Origin: Pandoraea communis
GTDB lineage: Bacteria > Pseudomonadota > Gammaproteobacteria > Burkholderiales > Burkholderiaceae
Assembly: GCF_902459745.1 (NCBI RefSeq)
Contig: NZ_CABPSJ010000001.1
Span: 806,001-870,000, forward strand
Reading direction: 5' to 3'
Length of the DNA: 64,000 bases
Part shown: in pieces, positions 46,301 to 56,191 of the stretch
Numbering within the stretch: position 1 is the stretch's first letter
Layout: every line of letters begins with the position of its first letter
The notes under the pieces: generated by a model
What the model saw: only the letters and a program-made list of their open reading frames with translations
The model's database searches: none
Told to the model about the DNA's origin: nothing
Made by a program: the position numbers and the translations under genes

Positions 46301-46552
46301 ATTGGTCGAACTGATGACCGCCACACCGGCAATCGTCGAGAACTGCTTTTCCATCGGTGCGGCCACCGACGCGGCCATCGTCTCCGGACTCGCACCGGGC
46401 AACGTGGCCGTGACCTGAATGACCGGCGAGTTGAAGCTGGGCAGGGCGGAAATCGGAATCTGGCCGTACGCAATCAAGCCAGCCACCACCGCCGCCACGC
46501 ACAGCAGGATCGTCATGACCGGCCGGCGGATACAGAGTTCGGACAGGTTCAT
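43391..46552 (-). CDS. RND efflux transporter permease (MdtB/MdtC/MuxB-like)
   Basis: A 1053-residue inner-membrane proton-driven pump with 12 helices and two large periplasmic loops. The N-terminus MNLSELCIRRPVMTILLCVA is typical of the MdtBC/MuxBC group. The helix-4 proton relay is seen as GLVVDDAIVMLENIVRH, and the first loop carries TTPPSYRKVNPADAPI. It overlaps the adaptor gene by 4 bp (ATGA). No second permease and no outer-membrane channel gene follow, so it probably uses a channel encoded elsewhere. The substrate range is not predictable. Confidence 0.92.
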   Translation of the reverse strand: MNLSELCIRRPVMTILLCVAAVVAGLIAYGQIPISALPSFNSPVIQVTATLPGASPETMAASVAAPMEKQFSTIAGVAVISSTNTQGTTSIIIEFDSDRDIDAAAVDVQAALFRAQRKLPVEMTTPPSYRKVNPADAPILFLAMNSPSMSLAELDDYAENLVSPTLSTLPGVAQVLIFGQKRFAVRVKARPDALAARKLTLDDVARALASANANSPVGTLDGTRQTLTIEANRQMTKAEQFANLIIASVNGSPVYLRDVAEVQDSVESVKTGSWVNGERSIVLAVLRQPNANTVATVDQVKAALPRLAEQMPQSIQVKLLNDRSVSIRESIDDVQFTLGLTVILVTLVIFLFLRRLAATLIPVMSLPVSLIGTVALMKGMGYSIDNISLLGITLAVGLVVDDAIVMLENIVRHIENGVPPLRAALVGSREMGFTILSISISLVAVFIPIFFMPGVIGLMFHEFAVVVSLAILVSAAVSLTLIPMLCSRFLKHEQDEGLGLRATQWFEDGFVWVQNGYVRSVDWCLAHRQWVMAAAAATFVATGVLFATIPKGFFPSEDIGQVQVTAEGAQDISFTAMSALLRQAGDIIRANPAVETVIVSASDSNQGRMFVNLKPHGERPHMSEVLEGLRRDVKQVPGLNVYFNPVQNLQLGGKQSKSRYQYVMQSVKPGEMQLWSGRLMTLMRADPIFRDVTTDAQMKGLQAQLTIDRDKANTLGVAIGDIRSALYSAFGERQVSTIYTPSDSYQVILQADDNDRRDEGAFDKIYVRGKGGALVPLSAVATVERKMGPVSVNHQGQLQAITLSFNLAPGAALGDAAQKIVGFQRQLGFPPSIITSWGGDAAAFQKSQSSQIVLLVGALLVIYVLLGVLYESYIHPITILAGLPSAAVGALITLRLFGMDLSLIAVIGVLMLIGIVKKNAIMMIDFALDAQRNGGMTPTQAIRQACALRFRPIMMTTLAALMGALPIALGLGAGAELRQPLGLAVVGGLLFSQVITLYITPVIYLYLDRFAGKGPLVLPGDKAANDSRETDHNGGNAHGSARVVDGTHTDAAP

Positions 46553-47790
46553 GGCGCTTTCCCTGCGGCGCCATCACCCGCACCACGCGCCGCCACGACC
46601 GTCACCGCACTGCCCGGACGCAGGTTCTCGGCGCCCTCCTGCACCACGCGCGCGCCGGCGGGCACGCCTTCGACGACCGCGAGCCGGGCTTCTACGTAGC
46701 CGACCTTCACGGGCTTGGCGCTCACCTTGCCGTCTGCGCCGATGACATAGACGAACTTGCCGTCGGGGCCGGTCTGCACCGCCTGCGGCGGCACGACGCT
46801 TGCCTGCCTGAGCACGCGGCCGATCACCGCGACGTTCAGATACATGCCGGGCCACAGCTTCGCATCGCGGTTCTCGTAAGCGGCCTTCAGACGGATCGTG
46901 CCCGTCTGCGAGTCTACGGCGTTATCGATGAAGCTGAGTTGTCCCGTCGCGGTCGTGCCGGTCGTGCCAAGCGTGGCCGTCACCGCGACGGGGCCGCCTG
47001 CGCGCGCAGCCTGCAACTCGGCCAGTGCGCCTTCCGGCAGCGTGAAGCTGATATCGATCGGATCGAGCTGGGTGATGCTCACGAGCACCGCCCCGCCCGG
47101 CGTGACGAGACTGCCGGGGTGAACGTTGATCGCCCCGGTGCGGCCGTCGATGCCGGCGCGAATCTGGTTGTAATCGACCGCGACCTGACTCGCGGAAATC
47201 GCGGCCCGGTCGGCGGTGACCTGCGCGGAGAGGCTGTCGACACCGCTCTGCGCCGTATCGAGCGCGCTTTGCGAGACGAAATGCTCGGCGATCAATTGCT
47301 TGGTGCGAGCGAGTGTGCGGCGGGCGTTGGCGAGATCGGCTTCGTCCTTCGCCAATTGCGCCTGCACCTTCTTGAGGTTGGCCTCGTCCATGCGCGCATC
47401 GAGCGAGAACAGCAACTGCCCGGCTTTGACGAAATCGCCTTCCTTGATGTGCACCTGACGAATCGTGCTGGAAATCTGCGGACGCACCTCGACGGTCTGA
47501 CGCGCGGTGACCGTGCCGTTGGCGATGAGCCGCACAGGCACGTCGCGCACTTCAACGGTAGCGGCACTCACCGAGGGCGCCACCGCCGCCTTGGCAGGCT
47601 TCTCCGCGCCACGAGAGCGCAACCATGCGCCGGCCCCGCCGATCACCGCAACCGCCAGCAAACCGGTGATCCAGCGGCGCGAGCGCGCCGTGCCCCGTGG
47701 CGTACCGCCTGCGCCACCCTGGGCGGCCGTCTGATGCCCGCGGGCGGCAGCATCCCCCGGCATGTGCCGGCGGGCGTTCTCGTCACTCAT
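46549..47790 (-). CDS. RND efflux periplasmic adaptor (membrane fusion protein)
   Basis: A 413-residue adaptor. A cytoplasmic start rich in Gly/Ala, one transmembrane anchor near 40-58 (WITGLLAVAVIGGAGAWL), then the lipoyl halves, an alpha-hairpin (LDARMDEANLKKVQAQLAKDEADLANARR) and beta-barrel parts. It is MdtA/MuxA-like and joins the permease to an outer-membrane channel. The start at 47790 was chosen because ggggaag stands before it; the open frame extends 26 codons upstream. It is the first gene of the efflux pair, downstream of a PPK2 terminator. Confidence 0.9.
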   Translation of the reverse strand: MSDENARRHMPGDAAARGHQTAAQGGAGGTPRGTARSRRWITGLLAVAVIGGAGAWLRSRGAEKPAKAAVAPSVSAATVEVRDVPVRLIANGTVTARQTVEVRPQISSTIRQVHIKEGDFVKAGQLLFSLDARMDEANLKKVQAQLAKDEADLANARRTLARTKQLIAEHFVSQSALDTAQSGVDSLSAQVTADRAAISASQVAVDYNQIRAGIDGRTGAINVHPGSLVTPGGAVLVSITQLDPIDISFTLPEGALAELQAARAGGPVAVTATLGTTGTTATGQLSFIDNAVDSQTGTIRLKAAYENRDAKLWPGMYLNVAVIGRVLRQASVVPPQAVQTGPDGKFVYVIGADGKVSAKPVKVGYVEARLAVVEGVPAGARVVQEGAENLRPGSAVTVVAARGAGDGAAGKAP

Positions 47791-47865
47791 CTTCTTCCCC
47801 GTTACCCATGCGACGCCCATTGCCCGGCAAACCCCCGTTCGCCCGGCCGCGCCTGTTTCTTCTGT

Positions 47866-47894
47866 CAAAACGGCCGTGGATTGCCACGGCCGTT
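47866..47894 (-). terminator. PPK2 gene terminator
   Basis: A perfect 11-bp stem (arms 47869-47879 and 47884-47894, 4-nt loop), followed on the minus strand by TTTTG. It lies 41 bp beyond the PPK2 stop. Confidence 0.75.
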
Positions 47895-47935
47895 CACGTC
47901 ATGCCATTTTTCTGTTGCCGCCATGCGGCGTTGCG

Positions 47936-48742
47936 TCATTCCACCTTCATGCCCGTCAGTTCGGGCCTGCCGGGCGGATAGGACAACTTCAGATCGGTCA
48001 GCGTCTGCACCAGCAACTCTGCCACCATCAGGTTACGGTGGCGTTTTGAGTCGGAAGGCACGATATACCACGGCGCATCTTCCGTCGAGGTCGCCGATAA
48101 AGCCGCCTCGTAGGCCTTGGTGTATTGCGGCCAGAAGCTGCGCTCCTTGAGGTCGTTCAGCTCGAATTTCCAGTGCTTGTTCGGATCGTCGATGCGCTCC
48201 TGAAGCCGCTTGCGCTGCTCTTCCGCCGAGATGTGAAGGAAGCACTTGACGATGCGCGTGTGGTTGTCCGCGAGCAGATGTTCGAAATTGTTGATGTGGG
48301 TGTAGCGGCGCTTGCACTCGTCGGCGTCGATCCAGTCGTGCACACGGGTGATGAGTACGTCTTCGTAATGGCTGCGATTGAAAATCACCAGTTCGCCCGC
48401 TGCCGGCGCCACCGTGTGAACGCGCCACAGAAAGTCGTGAGCCAGTTCCATGGGCGTGGGCGACTTGAAATTCGCCACGCGAATGCCGAGCGGATCGACG
48501 TTCAGGAACACCGCGCGAATGGTGCTGTCCTTGCCGCTGGTATCCATGCCCTGCAACACGAGCAGAACACGGTGCTTGCTGTTGGCGTGCAGAATGGTTT
48601 GCAACTCGTCGAGCTTGAGCGCCAGTTCGGCCATGCGTGTCTTGTCGTCGACCTTGCTGTCGCCCGAAAACGGCTTGTCGGCCGGATCGAAATTCGACAG
48701 GTCCAGCTTCTTGCCGAGCGGTACGCGGTATTTCTCGAACAT
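47936..48742 (-). CDS. ppk2: PPK2-family polyphosphate:nucleotide phosphotransferase
   Basis: A 268-residue kinase that transfers phosphate between polyphosphate and nucleoside mono- or diphosphates. Walker A GMDTSGKDST is near residue 65, Walker B VIFNRSHYEDV follows, and the lid has KRR. PPK2 subclasses differ in using NMP or NDP; the subclass cannot be set by eye. The ATG at 48742 has gaggag before it; the frame can be read two codons further only from a TTG. It is an isolated gene between terminators. Confidence 0.9.
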   Translation of the reverse strand: MFEKYRVPLGKKLDLSNFDPADKPFSGDSKVDDKTRMAELALKLDELQTILHANSKHRVLLVLQGMDTSGKDSTIRAVFLNVDPLGIRVANFKSPTPMELAHDFLWRVHTVAPAAGELVIFNRSHYEDVLITRVHDWIDADECKRRYTHINNFEHLLADNHTRIVKCFLHISAEEQRKRLQERIDDPNKHWKFELNDLKERSFWPQYTKAYEAALSATSTEDAPWYIVPSDSKRHRNLMVAELLVQTLTDLKLSYPPGRPELTGMKVE

Positions 48743-48786
48743 CGCCAACTCCTCATGACAGGCTATGCGGCAGTATCGCGCAAATC

Positions 48787-48821
48787 AAAAAGCGCGGCAC
48801 CGAACCGGCTGCCGCGCTTTT
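48787..48821 (-). terminator. gatB terminator
   Basis: A 12-bp stem (arms 48788-48799 and 48810-48821) with a 10-nt loop is followed on the minus strand by five T residues. It lies between gatB and the PPK2 gene. Confidence 0.85.
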
Positions 48822-48867
48822 GTCTGACGCTTTGCGACTGCCGCAGCAGCGGCAGCCTGAACCTTCG

Positions 48868-50340
48868 TCAGGCACCGAGCTTCTTCTTGAGCAACTCGTT
48901 GACCTGGGCCGGGTTGGCCTTGCCCTTGGTGGCCTTCATCGCCTGACCGACCAGTGCGTTGAACGCCTTCTCCTTACCCGCGCGGAATTCCTCGACGGAC
49001 TTGGCGTTCGCGGCCAGCACTTCGTCGATGATCTTCTCGATCGCGCCCGTGTCGGTGATCTGCTTCAGCCCCTTCGCTTCGATGATGCGGTCTGCCGCAC
49101 CGTCGTCGGTAGCGCGTTCTTCCCACATCAACTGGAAGACTTCCTTGGCGATCTTGTTGGAGATTGTGTTGTCGGCGATACGGGCGAGCAGACCCGCGAG
49201 CTGGGCGCTCGACACCGGGCTGTCGGCAATGCCGATATCTTCGCGGTTCAGCAGCGACGACAGTTCGCCCATGATCCAGTTGGCGGCCGGCTTGGCGCTT
49301 GCCTTGCCCGCCTTGGCGACCACGGCTTCGAAGTACGCGGCCTGGGCCTTCGATTGGGTGAGCACGGCGGCGTCGTAATCGGACAGACCGTACGACTCGA
49401 CGAAACGCACCTGCATGCCGGCCGGCAGTTCGGGCAGCGCGGCACGCACGCGTTCGACCCACTCGCTGTCGATCACGAGCGGCATCAGATCCGGGTCCGG
49501 GAAATAACGGTAGTCGTGCGCGTCTTCCTTGCTGCGCATCGAACGCGTTTCCTTCTTGTCCGGATCGTACAGACGCGTTTCCTGCACCACCGTGCCGCCG
49601 TCTTCGATCAGTTCGATCTGGCGGCGCACTTCGTACTGAATCGCCTCTTCGAGGAATCGGAACGAGTTCAGGTTCTTGATCTCGGCGCGCGTGCCGAATG
49701 CTTCCTGGCCGACCGGACGCACCGACACGTTGGCGTCGCAACGGAACGAGCCTTCCTGCATGTTGCCGTCGCAAATGCCGAGCCACACCACCAGCCCGTG
49801 CAACGCCTTGGCGTACGCTACGGCCTCGGCAGCGCTGCGCATGTCGGGCTCGGTCACGATCTCGAGCAGCGGCGTGCCGGCACGGTTCAGATCGATGCCG
49901 GTCATGCCGGCGAAGTCTTCGTGCAGCGACTTGCCCGCGTCTTCCTCAAGGTGCGCGCGCGTGAGCGTGACGACCTTTTCGTACGCTTCACGGCCGGTAC
50001 GGGCATCCGCTTCGACCTGAATCTTCAGCGAGCCGCCCTGCACCACCGGAATTTCGTATTGGCTGATCTGATAGCCCTTCGGCAGATCGGGGTAGAAGTA
50101 ATTCTTGCGCGCGAAGATGCTGCGCGGCGCAATCGTCGCCCCGATGGCCAGACCGAACTCGATCGCGCGCTCAACGGCACCGCGATTGAGCACCGGCAAC
50201 ACCCCCGGCAACGCCAGATCCACAGGACAGGCCTGCGTGTTGGGGGCCGCGCCGAACTGCGTCGATGCGCCCGAGAAAATCTTGGAAGCGGTGGAGAGCT
50301 GTGCGTGCGTCTCCAGACCAATAACGACTTCCCATTGCAT
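48868..50340 (-). CDS. gatB: Asp-tRNA(Asn)/Glu-tRNA(Gln) amidotransferase subunit B
   Basis: A 490-residue subunit that binds the misacylated tRNA and activates the acid group with ATP. The N-terminal [15 protein letters not shown], the kinase-like cradle ([19 protein letters not shown] and HLEEDAGKS) and the YqeY-like tail (IIDEVLAAN through [20 protein letters not shown]) are present. The ATG at 50340 is preferred; a GTG at 50349 would add three residues. It is the last gene of the gatCAB group, separated from gatA by a lipoprotein gene. Confidence 0.95.
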   Translation of the reverse strand: MQWEVVIGLETHAQLSTASKIFSGASTQFGAAPNTQACPVDLALPGVLPVLNRGAVERAIEFGLAIGATIAPRSIFARKNYFYPDLPKGYQISQYEIPVVQGGSLKIQVEADARTGREAYEKVVTLTRAHLEEDAGKSLHEDFAGMTGIDLNRAGTPLLEIVTEPDMRSAAEAVAYAKALHGLVVWLGICDGNMQEGSFRCDANVSVRPVGQEAFGTRAEIKNLNSFRFLEEAIQYEVRRQIELIEDGGTVVQETRLYDPDKKETRSMRSKEDAHDYRYFPDPDLMPLVIDSEWVERVRAALPELPAGMQVRFVESYGLSDYDAAVLTQSKAQAAYFEAVVAKAGKASAKPAANWIMGELSSLLNREDIGIADSPVSSAQLAGLLARIADNTISNKIAKEVFQLMWEERATDDGAADRIIEAKGLKQITDTGAIEKIIDEVLAANAKSVEEFRAGKEKAFNALVGQAMKATKGKANPAQVNELLKKKLGA

Positions 50341-50455
50341 AAGGTTCACCCTGTCTCAACTTGTCGGCATGGCGCATTCGCCCTGCCCTTGCCGCCGGTC
50401 GTCCCCGCTGCGGTGACGCTCCGGCCTGTTCCTGTTCGTCGGTCGCTGCTGACGC

Positions 50456-50944
50456 TTATCTGCGAGTTCCCGCCGCGCAAATCCCCGAGTGCGGATCGAA
50501 ACTCACCGGCCATGCGTTCTCGTAGATACCCGGCGTGCAATACGCCTCGCAGTTCGCATGTCCGATGGTCACGTTGCCTGGATCCTGCCAGATGAGCAAC
50601 TTGCAACTCCCGCTGTTCGCGCGCAGTTCGATGCTCGGACGCCACTGCGTCTGGTGAAAATCCGCCAGATTGAAGTGGCAGCTCCCGCGCTTGCCGACCC
50701 ACAGACGCCAGTCGAGCGACTGCACCTGATTGGCCGACACATTGAGCGTCGCCTGTTCGCGAAAACCGTCCTCGTCCGTCTGCGAGCAATACCCCGACAG
50801 ATTGATCTCGCGGTACGCAATCGGCGTTGGCCGCCCAAACGGCAAGGTGCACGACGCGAGCGTGAGCACCATGCCGGCAAGCGTCAGGCCCCTGGCGGCC
50901 AGGGCCAGCGCAGCCGTGCGCGAGCCGGCAGGCGCGAGAGACAT
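50456..50944 (-). CDS. Conserved-looking small lipoprotein between gatA and gatB
   Basis: A 162-residue protein of unknown function. A signal peptide with a lipobox LASC (about residue 32) is followed by a mature part with several cysteines (GYCSQ, GSCHFN, GSCKLL, ANCEAYC, GIC), which suggests disulfides in the periplasm. The ATG at 50944 was chosen because upstream codons are not starts; the ribosome site is weak. The gene begins 24 bp inside the gap after gatA, on the same strand, so it is translated from the gatCAB transcript. No known enzyme motif was found. Confidence 0.65.
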   Translation of the reverse strand: MSLAPAGSRTAALALAARGLTLAGMVLTLASCTLPFGRPTPIAYREINLSGYCSQTDEDGFREQATLNVSANQVQSLDWRLWVGKRGSCHFNLADFHQTQWRPSIELRANSGSCKLLIWQDPGNVTIGHANCEAYCTPGIYENAWPVSFDPHSGICAAGTRR

Positions 50945-50967
50945 CACCACGCGCGGGCGGCTCACGA

Positions 50968-52458
50968 TCAAACGCCCGACGGCGCGCGCTTGTGCCAGTC
51001 GGTCGCGCGCTGGAACGCGTCGGCCACCTGCAGCAGGCGAGCTTCGTCGAAGTAGTTGCCGATCAGTTGCAGGCCGACCGGACGCGCATCGCGTCCCGGC
51101 CCGACCGGCAGACTCATGCCAGGCAGACCGGCCAGGCTAACCGACAGCGTGTAGATATCCGCCAGATACATCTGCACCGGATCGGCGCTCTTCTCGCCGA
51201 GGTTCCACGCGACCGACGGGGCCACCGGCCCCATGATGACGTCGCACTGCGAGAACGCGTTCTGGAAGTCCTGGGCGATCAGGCGGCGGATCTTCTGCGC
51301 CTGTAGATAGTAGGCGTCGTAGTAGCCGTGCGAGAGCACGTACGTGCCCACGAGAATGCGGCGCTTGACCTCGGTGCCGAAGCCTTCGGCACGCGACTTC
51401 TTGTACATGTCGAGCAGATCGCGATACTCGGCGGCGCGGTGGCCGTAACGCACACCGTCGAAACGCGACAGGTTCGACGAGGCTTCGGCCGGTGCCAGCA
51501 CGTAGTACACGGGGATCGACAGTTCCGTCTTGGGCAGCGACACCGGCACGCGCACGGCGCCAAGCGTCTCGAACTCGCGCAAGGCGTTGTCGACGGCTTC
51601 GCGCACGTCGGCGTCGAGGCCTTCACCGAAGTATTCGGCCGGCAGACCGATGCGCAGACCTGCCAGCGGCTTGTCCGCCGTGGCACCGTCGAGCGGCTTG
51701 CCCAGCGCGCGCGCGAAGTCTTCGTCGGCACGCTCGAGGCTGGTCGAGTCGCGGGCGTCGAAGCCCGCCATGCCGTTAAGCATCCACGCGCAATCTGCCG
51801 CGCTGTGACCGAACGGCCCCCCCTGATCCAGCGACGACGCGAACGCGATCATGCCGTAGCGCGACACGCGCCCGTATGTCGGCTTGATACCCGTCACGCC
51901 GCAGAAGGCGGCCGGCTGACGGATCGAGCCGCCGGTGTCGGTGCCGGTCGCGACCGGCGCGAGACGCGCAGCCACCGCGGCGGCCGAACCACCCGACGAA
52001 CCGCCGGGCACGGCACGCTTGTCCCACGGGTTCTTCACCGGGCCGTAGTGCGAGTTCTCGTTCGACGAGCCCATCGCGAACTCGTCCATATTGGTCTTGC
52101 CCAGCGTGACCATACCGGCCTGCGCCAGACGCTCGACCACGGCCGCGTCATACGGGCTCACGTAATTCTCGAGCATGCGCGAGCCGGCCGTGCTGCGCCA
52201 GCCGCGCGTGACGAACACGTCCTTGTGCGCGACGGGAATGCCCAGCAGGGGCTGGTTCGCGCCGTCACCCGCCGCAATGCGGGCGTCGGCTGCACGTGCC
52301 TGCGCGAGACTGGCCTCGGCGTCGACGTGCACGAAGGCGTTCAGATCGGCAGCGCCGGCGATACGGTCCAGATAGTGCTGCGTCAGCTCGACGCTCGAGA
52401 CGCGCTTCGCGTCGAGCGCGGCGCGCAAATCCTGCAAATGAATCAGATCTTGTTCCAT
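50968..52458 (-). CDS. gatA: Asp-tRNA(Asn)/Glu-tRNA(Gln) amidotransferase subunit A
   Basis: A 496-residue amidase that releases ammonia from glutamine for tRNA amidation. The Ser-cis-Ser-Lys triad region is visible: the lysine in VAHKDVF and the two serines in [13 protein letters not shown] and [12 protein letters not shown]. The start [11 protein letters not shown] is preferred; the frame opens 34 codons earlier with no similarity. It follows gatC by 112 bp and precedes the small lipoprotein gene. Confidence 0.95.
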   Translation of the reverse strand: MEQDLIHLQDLRAALDAKRVSSVELTQHYLDRIAGAADLNAFVHVDAEASLAQARAADARIAAGDGANQPLLGIPVAHKDVFVTRGWRSTAGSRMLENYVSPYDAAVVERLAQAGMVTLGKTNMDEFAMGSSNENSHYGPVKNPWDKRAVPGGSSGGSAAAVAARLAPVATGTDTGGSIRQPAAFCGVTGIKPTYGRVSRYGMIAFASSLDQGGPFGHSAADCAWMLNGMAGFDARDSTSLERADEDFARALGKPLDGATADKPLAGLRIGLPAEYFGEGLDADVREAVDNALREFETLGAVRVPVSLPKTELSIPVYYVLAPAEASSNLSRFDGVRYGHRAAEYRDLLDMYKKSRAEGFGTEVKRRILVGTYVLSHGYYDAYYLQAQKIRRLIAQDFQNAFSQCDVIMGPVAPSVAWNLGEKSADPVQMYLADIYTLSVSLAGLPGMSLPVGPGRDARPVGLQLIGNYFDEARLLQVADAFQRATDWHKRAPSGV

Positions 52459-52570
52459 GATGGCTGCTGTGTTGCGCGTGAGGGAATGAGGTGCGCCGAG
52501 GGCGTGCGGCAACACGTTGCGTGAACCCCGGCCGGGCCGGGCAGGCCGGACGTCAGGCAACGCGCCGGAC

Positions 52571-52870
52571 TCATTCGATGACCTTCGGCACCAGATAGAG
52601 GCCGTCCTGCACGGCGGGGGCCGGACGTTGATTGGCGTCGCGGTCGACCACTTCCGTCACGACGTCGGTACGCAGCCGCTGGGCAACTGCCTGAATTTGC
52701 TCGATCGGATGCGCAAGCGGAGCAACGCCCTTCGTATCGACCGATTGCATCTGCTCGACGAGCGCGAAGAAGCCGTTCAGCTCCTTTTCCATATGAGCCG
52801 CCTCGTCTTCGGCCAGCTCGAGACGCGCGAGATGAGCGATGCGTTTGACGTCTGAGAGATTCAAAGCCAT
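52571..52870 (-). CDS. gatC: Asp-tRNA(Asn)/Glu-tRNA(Gln) amidotransferase subunit C
   Basis: A 99-residue subunit that stabilises GatA. The N-terminal [19 protein letters not shown] and the later APLAHP are diagnostic. The start at 52870 was chosen by the family N-terminus; the frame extends 19 codons upstream. It is the first gene of gatCAB and is divergent from mreB. Confidence 0.93.
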   Translation of the reverse strand: MALNLSDVKRIAHLARLELAEDEAAHMEKELNGFFALVEQMQSVDTKGVAPLAHPIEQIQAVAQRLRTDVVTEVVDRDANQRPAPAVQDGLYLVPKVIE

Positions 52871-54464
<1,594 letters not shown>

Positions 54465-54648
54465 GGCAACGTGCGTGGTTCGTCGTCCGGCGCGGTGGGG
54501 CAATCCCTTCCACACCTCGCCAGACACGGCCAACCTCGCAGCAAGACCACGCGCACGGAGCTTGCCGTCATGCGGTTCCGTCGCGCCCGACTGACACCAT
54601 TCGCGCACCGCAGCGGCTCGCTGCGCGTGCTTCCCTGAAGGGCCTACC

Positions 54649-55617
54649 ATGCAGTACAGTCCGCCGCCACTGTTCAAACAGGGACCGTCGGCGCTGGCCC
54701 GGCTGATCTGTTTCGTCGCGCTCGCCATCGGCCTGCTCGTGGTCGACTCGCACTACAACACGCTGGAACGGGTTCGGGCCGTTGTCGGCACCGCGCTCTA
54801 CCCGGTGCAACGCATGATGCTGTTGCCGCGCGACGCCATTCTCGGCGTGGCGGGCTTCTTCTCGACCGAATCGCAACTCACTGGCGAGAACCGCACGCTT
54901 CGCGAGCAAAATCTCGAACTCTCCGTCCAGGCCCAGCGCAATAACCAGTTGATGGTCGAGAACGAACATCTGCGCCAGATGCTCGCACTACGCGAGCGCC
55001 TGCCCGTACCCAGCATTCCCGCCGAAATCGAATACGACACGCGCGACCCGTTCACGCAGCGCGTGGTCATCGATCGCGGCACGAAACACGGCGTGAAGCT
55101 GGGCGCGCCGGTCGTCACGGAACAGGGGCTGCTCGGCCAGGTCTCACGCGTATTCCTGCTGCAAAGCGAAGTCACGCTGCTCACCGACAAGGAACAGGCC
55201 GTGCCCGTGCAGGTCACGCGCAGCGGTGTGCATAGCGTGATTTACGGCGGCATGCGCGGCGACGTGCTCGACCTGCGTTTCATTCCGCTGTCGGCCGACG
55301 TCAAGGTCGGCGACGAAATCGCCACCAGCGGTCTGGACGGCATCTACCCTGCCGGTCTGCCCGTGGCCCGTATTACCAAGGTCGATCGCGTCTCGGACAC
55401 CGCGTTTGCGCGCATTCTGTGTCAGCCGGTGGCCAATCTGCGCAGCCAGCGTCAGGTGCTGGTGCTGCAATACACCACGCCGCTCGCCCTGCACCCGGAC
55501 GCCGCCGCCGATCTCGCGCGCGCCTCCGATCCGTCGGCAAGCGGCGAAAAGCCTGGCCAGAAGGGTGCCACTCGCGCCGATCCGAAGCGCGCGCCGACGC
55601 TCCGAAAGGGCCATTGA
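54649..55617 (+). CDS. mreC: Rod shape-determining protein MreC
   Basis: A 322-residue bitopic inner-membrane protein. One transmembrane helix lies near 18-33 (RLICFVALAIGLLVVD), followed by a coiled coil (about 75-115, ENRTLREQNLELSVQAQRNN) and the beta-barrel-like MreC domain with RDPFTQRVVIDRGTKHGVK and GLLGQVSRV. It activates the elongasome together with MreD, PBP2 and RodA. About 45 disordered, basic residues end the protein. Confidence 0.95.
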   Translation: MQYSPPPLFKQGPSALARLICFVALAIGLLVVDSHYNTLERVRAVVGTALYPVQRMMLLPRDAILGVAGFFSTESQLTGENRTLREQNLELSVQAQRNNQLMVENEHLRQMLALRERLPVPSIPAEIEYDTRDPFTQRVVIDRGTKHGVKLGAPVVTEQGLLGQVSRVFLLQSEVTLLTDKEQAVPVQVTRSGVHSVIYGGMRGDVLDLRFIPLSADVKVGDEIATSGLDGIYPAGLPVARITKVDRVSDTAFARILCQPVANLRSQRQVLVLQYTTPLALHPDAAADLARASDPSASGEKPGQKGATRADPKRAPTLRKGH

Positions 55618-55626
55618 GGAATCGAC

Positions 55627-56139
55627 ATGTCACGACCGCAATACATTCTGCTGCCGGTCAATCCGTACTTCATCGCGCTCAGTCTCGTGGTGGCGTTTCT
55701 GGTGAACCTGATGCCGTGGGGCCATGCCCCGGCCATGCCCGACTTCGTCGCGCTGGTGCTGATGTTCTGGAACATCCACCAGCCGCGCAAGGTGGGCATG
55801 GGCGTGGCATTTCTCGTCGGGCTGTTGATGGACGTGCACAACGCCGGTTTGCTCGGCGAACATGCACTCGCCTATACGCTGCTGTCGTACGGTGCAATCA
55901 TGATTCACCGCCGCGTTCTGTTCTTCACGCTACTCGGGCAGGCGCTGACGGTACTGCCGCTGCTGCTGCTCGCCCACGTGGTGCCGTTCATCATTCGTCT
56001 GGCAACCGGCGCGGCATTTCCGGGCTGGTGGCCGCTCGCGGCGAGTTTCGTCGAAGCCTTGCTCTGGCCGGTGATCAGTATCCTGCTGCTGGCGCCGCAG
56101 AAACGCGCCGTCGACCGCGACGACACGCGTCCAATCTGA
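55627..56139 (+). CDS. mreD: Rod shape-determining protein MreD
   Basis: A 170-residue inner-membrane protein with five to six hydrophobic helices (first FIALSLVVAFLVNLMPWG; GMGVAFLVGLLMDVHNAGLLGEHAL is the conserved centre). It has a strong ribosome site (ttgagga) and starts 9 bp after mreC. It works with MreC in the elongasome. Confidence 0.92.
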   Translation: MSRPQYILLPVNPYFIALSLVVAFLVNLMPWGHAPAMPDFVALVLMFWNIHQPRKVGMGVAFLVGLLMDVHNAGLLGEHALAYTLLSYGAIMIHRRVLFFTLLGQALTVLPLLLLAHVVPFIIRLATGAAFPGWWPLAASFVEALLWPVISILLLAPQKRAVDRDDTRPI

Positions 56140-56191
56140 TGGGCCGCCCGCCTGCAAGACCGCACCATCGAGTTCCGCCCGCCCAGCCAGA

